DNA from: an uncultured Selenomonas sp.
Lineage (GTDB): Bacteria; Bacillota; Negativicutes; Selenomonadales; Selenomonadaceae
NCBI GenBank assembly: GCA_937915915.1
Contig: CALGGN010000418.1
Location: 1 to 5,476, forward strand
Length of the DNA: 5,476 nt
Reading direction: 5' to 3'
This document shows positions 5,044-5,476 of this stretch, one piece after another. Each line of letters begins with the position of its first letter. Position 1 is the stretch's first letter. Position numbers and translations under genes: made by a program. Below the pieces are notes generated by a model. That model did not search any database. It was not told the DNA's origin and was given only the letters and a program-made list of their open reading frames with translations.

Positions 5044-5476
5044 ATGGCCGATGAGGATTTGATTGAAAAGAAAGTTTCCGGCGAGGATGTGTTTGACGGC
5101 GTATTGCTGCATGTAAAGCGGGATACGGTGCAGCTTCCGAACGGGCATCAGGCGACGCGCGAGTGGATCAAGCATCCGGGGGCGGCGGCGGTGGTTCCGC
5201 TGCTTCCGAATGGGGATATCATTCTGGTGAAGCAATATCGCTATCCCGTGGAACATGTCACGTTGGAGGTGCCTGCGGGAAAGCTGGACAGCGCGGAGGA
5301 GGATCCCTTGCTGTGCGCACGCAGGGAGCTTTCGGAGGAAACCGGCTATGAGGCGGAGAAAATCTGGAAGCTCACGACGATTGCCACAACGGTGGGGTTT
5401 TCCAATGAATACATCCATCTCTATGCGGCGGATGGGCTGAAATCAGGTGAGCAGCATCCGGATGAGGACGAGTTCA
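5044..5476 (+). CDS. nudF: Nudix hydrolase, ADP-ribose pyrophosphatase type, 3' incomplete
   Basis: Enzymes of this type split ADP-ribose into AMP and ribose 5-phosphate in the cytoplasm, limiting unwanted protein glycation. The ATG at 5044 follows GGAGG (5032-5036) at 7 bases. The window holds 144 codons, and the family is about 180 residues, so roughly the last fifth is missing. The N-terminal dimerisation-type strand region reads VFDGVLLHVKRDTVQLPNG, then REWIKHPGAAAVVPLL and the ILVKQYRYPV strand. The Nudix box runs from G79 to Y102, with R94-E95-L-S-E98-E99-T-G101 as the metal-binding core. The stretch between G79 and the RE core is one residue longer than the strict G-x5-E-x7-RE pattern. 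The loop after it (TTVGFSNEYIHLYAADGL) also fits ADP-ribose pyrophosphatases. It has its own promoter and leader and appears unrelated to the defence locus. Substrate choice cannot be fixed from the box alone. Confidence 0.88.
   Translation, partial: MADEDLIEKKVSGEDVFDGVLLHVKRDTVQLPNGHQATREWIKHPGAAAVVPLLPNGDIILVKQYRYPVEHVTLEVPAGKLDSAEEDPLLCARRELSEETGYEAEKIWKLTTIATTVGFSNEYIHLYAADGLKSGEQHPDEDEF

Noticed and set aside
4877..5062. 61-codon open frame across the Nudix leader
   Set aside because: It has no good ribosome binding site, an odd composition (many C, G and R), and it runs out of frame over the Nudix start. The region fits an RNA leader better.
4960..5418. 152-codon open frame on the - strand opposite the Nudix gene
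   Set aside because: The + strand encodes a clear Nudix protein with its own ribosome binding site. The - strand product is arginine- and histidine-rich with no known motif.
1..5476. CRISPR arrays, tRNA or rRNA genes, transposase genes
   Set aside because: No regularly spaced repeats, no cloverleaf with a CCA-type end and no transposase motif were seen. The only repeats are the palindromes described.

Overview
The window looks like DNA from a Bacillota genome. The codon use, the strong AAGGAGG/GGAGG ribosome binding sites, the DUF3791-type small genes and the style of the type I restriction subunits all fit. A member of the Negativicutes (Selenomonas-like) is my best guess, from general resemblance only. 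The left and middle parts are an accessory defence locus. The right end begins an ordinary housekeeping gene. Every supported gene is on the + strand.

Positions 1-4252 are a type I restriction-modification operon in the order hsdM, hsdS, hsdR, visibly broken in several places. The 3' part of hsdM (1-1001) keeps the catalytic NPPY motif. It then loses a block of sequence near 515-530 and continues in another frame to its normal C-terminus. hsdS (1001-1741) overlaps the hsdM stop by one base. It is intact but half-size, with one target recognition domain. hsdR (2614-4252) carries a one-base frameshift in an A6 run near 2816-2821. It also stops just after helicase motif III, so the second helicase lobe and the C-terminal assembly region are gone. 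Restriction is very probably lost, and modification probably too.

Between hsdS and hsdR sits a compact AT-richer two-gene module (1802-2555): a 99-residue putative antitoxin and a 148-residue PIN-domain ribonuclease toxin. It is bracketed by two copies of a 17-bp palindromic element, GTTCGGAAATTCCGAAC at 1749-1765 and a one-mismatch copy at 2570-2586. A further perfect hairpin covers the toxin stop codon. This arrangement suggests that the module was inserted into the hsd operon.

Positions 4271-4764 hold a tightly packed small-gene cluster. It contains a DUF3791 protein, a 21-codon ORF that looks like the two fused ends of a DUF3990 gene whose middle has been deleted, and a 70-residue protein of unknown function. 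A clear rho-independent terminator (4791-4821) closes it.

The 4765-5043 gap contains that terminator, a good candidate sigma-A promoter (4823-4852) and a potentially structured 5' leader of about 185 nt with a long-range closing helix (4872-4881 with 4979-4987). The leader precedes a Nudix hydrolase of the ADP-ribose pyrophosphatase type (5044 to the window end, 3' incomplete). I do not recognise it as a known riboswitch class. The main points of interest are the palindrome-bracketed toxin module, the repeated internal deletions across the locus, and the leader.
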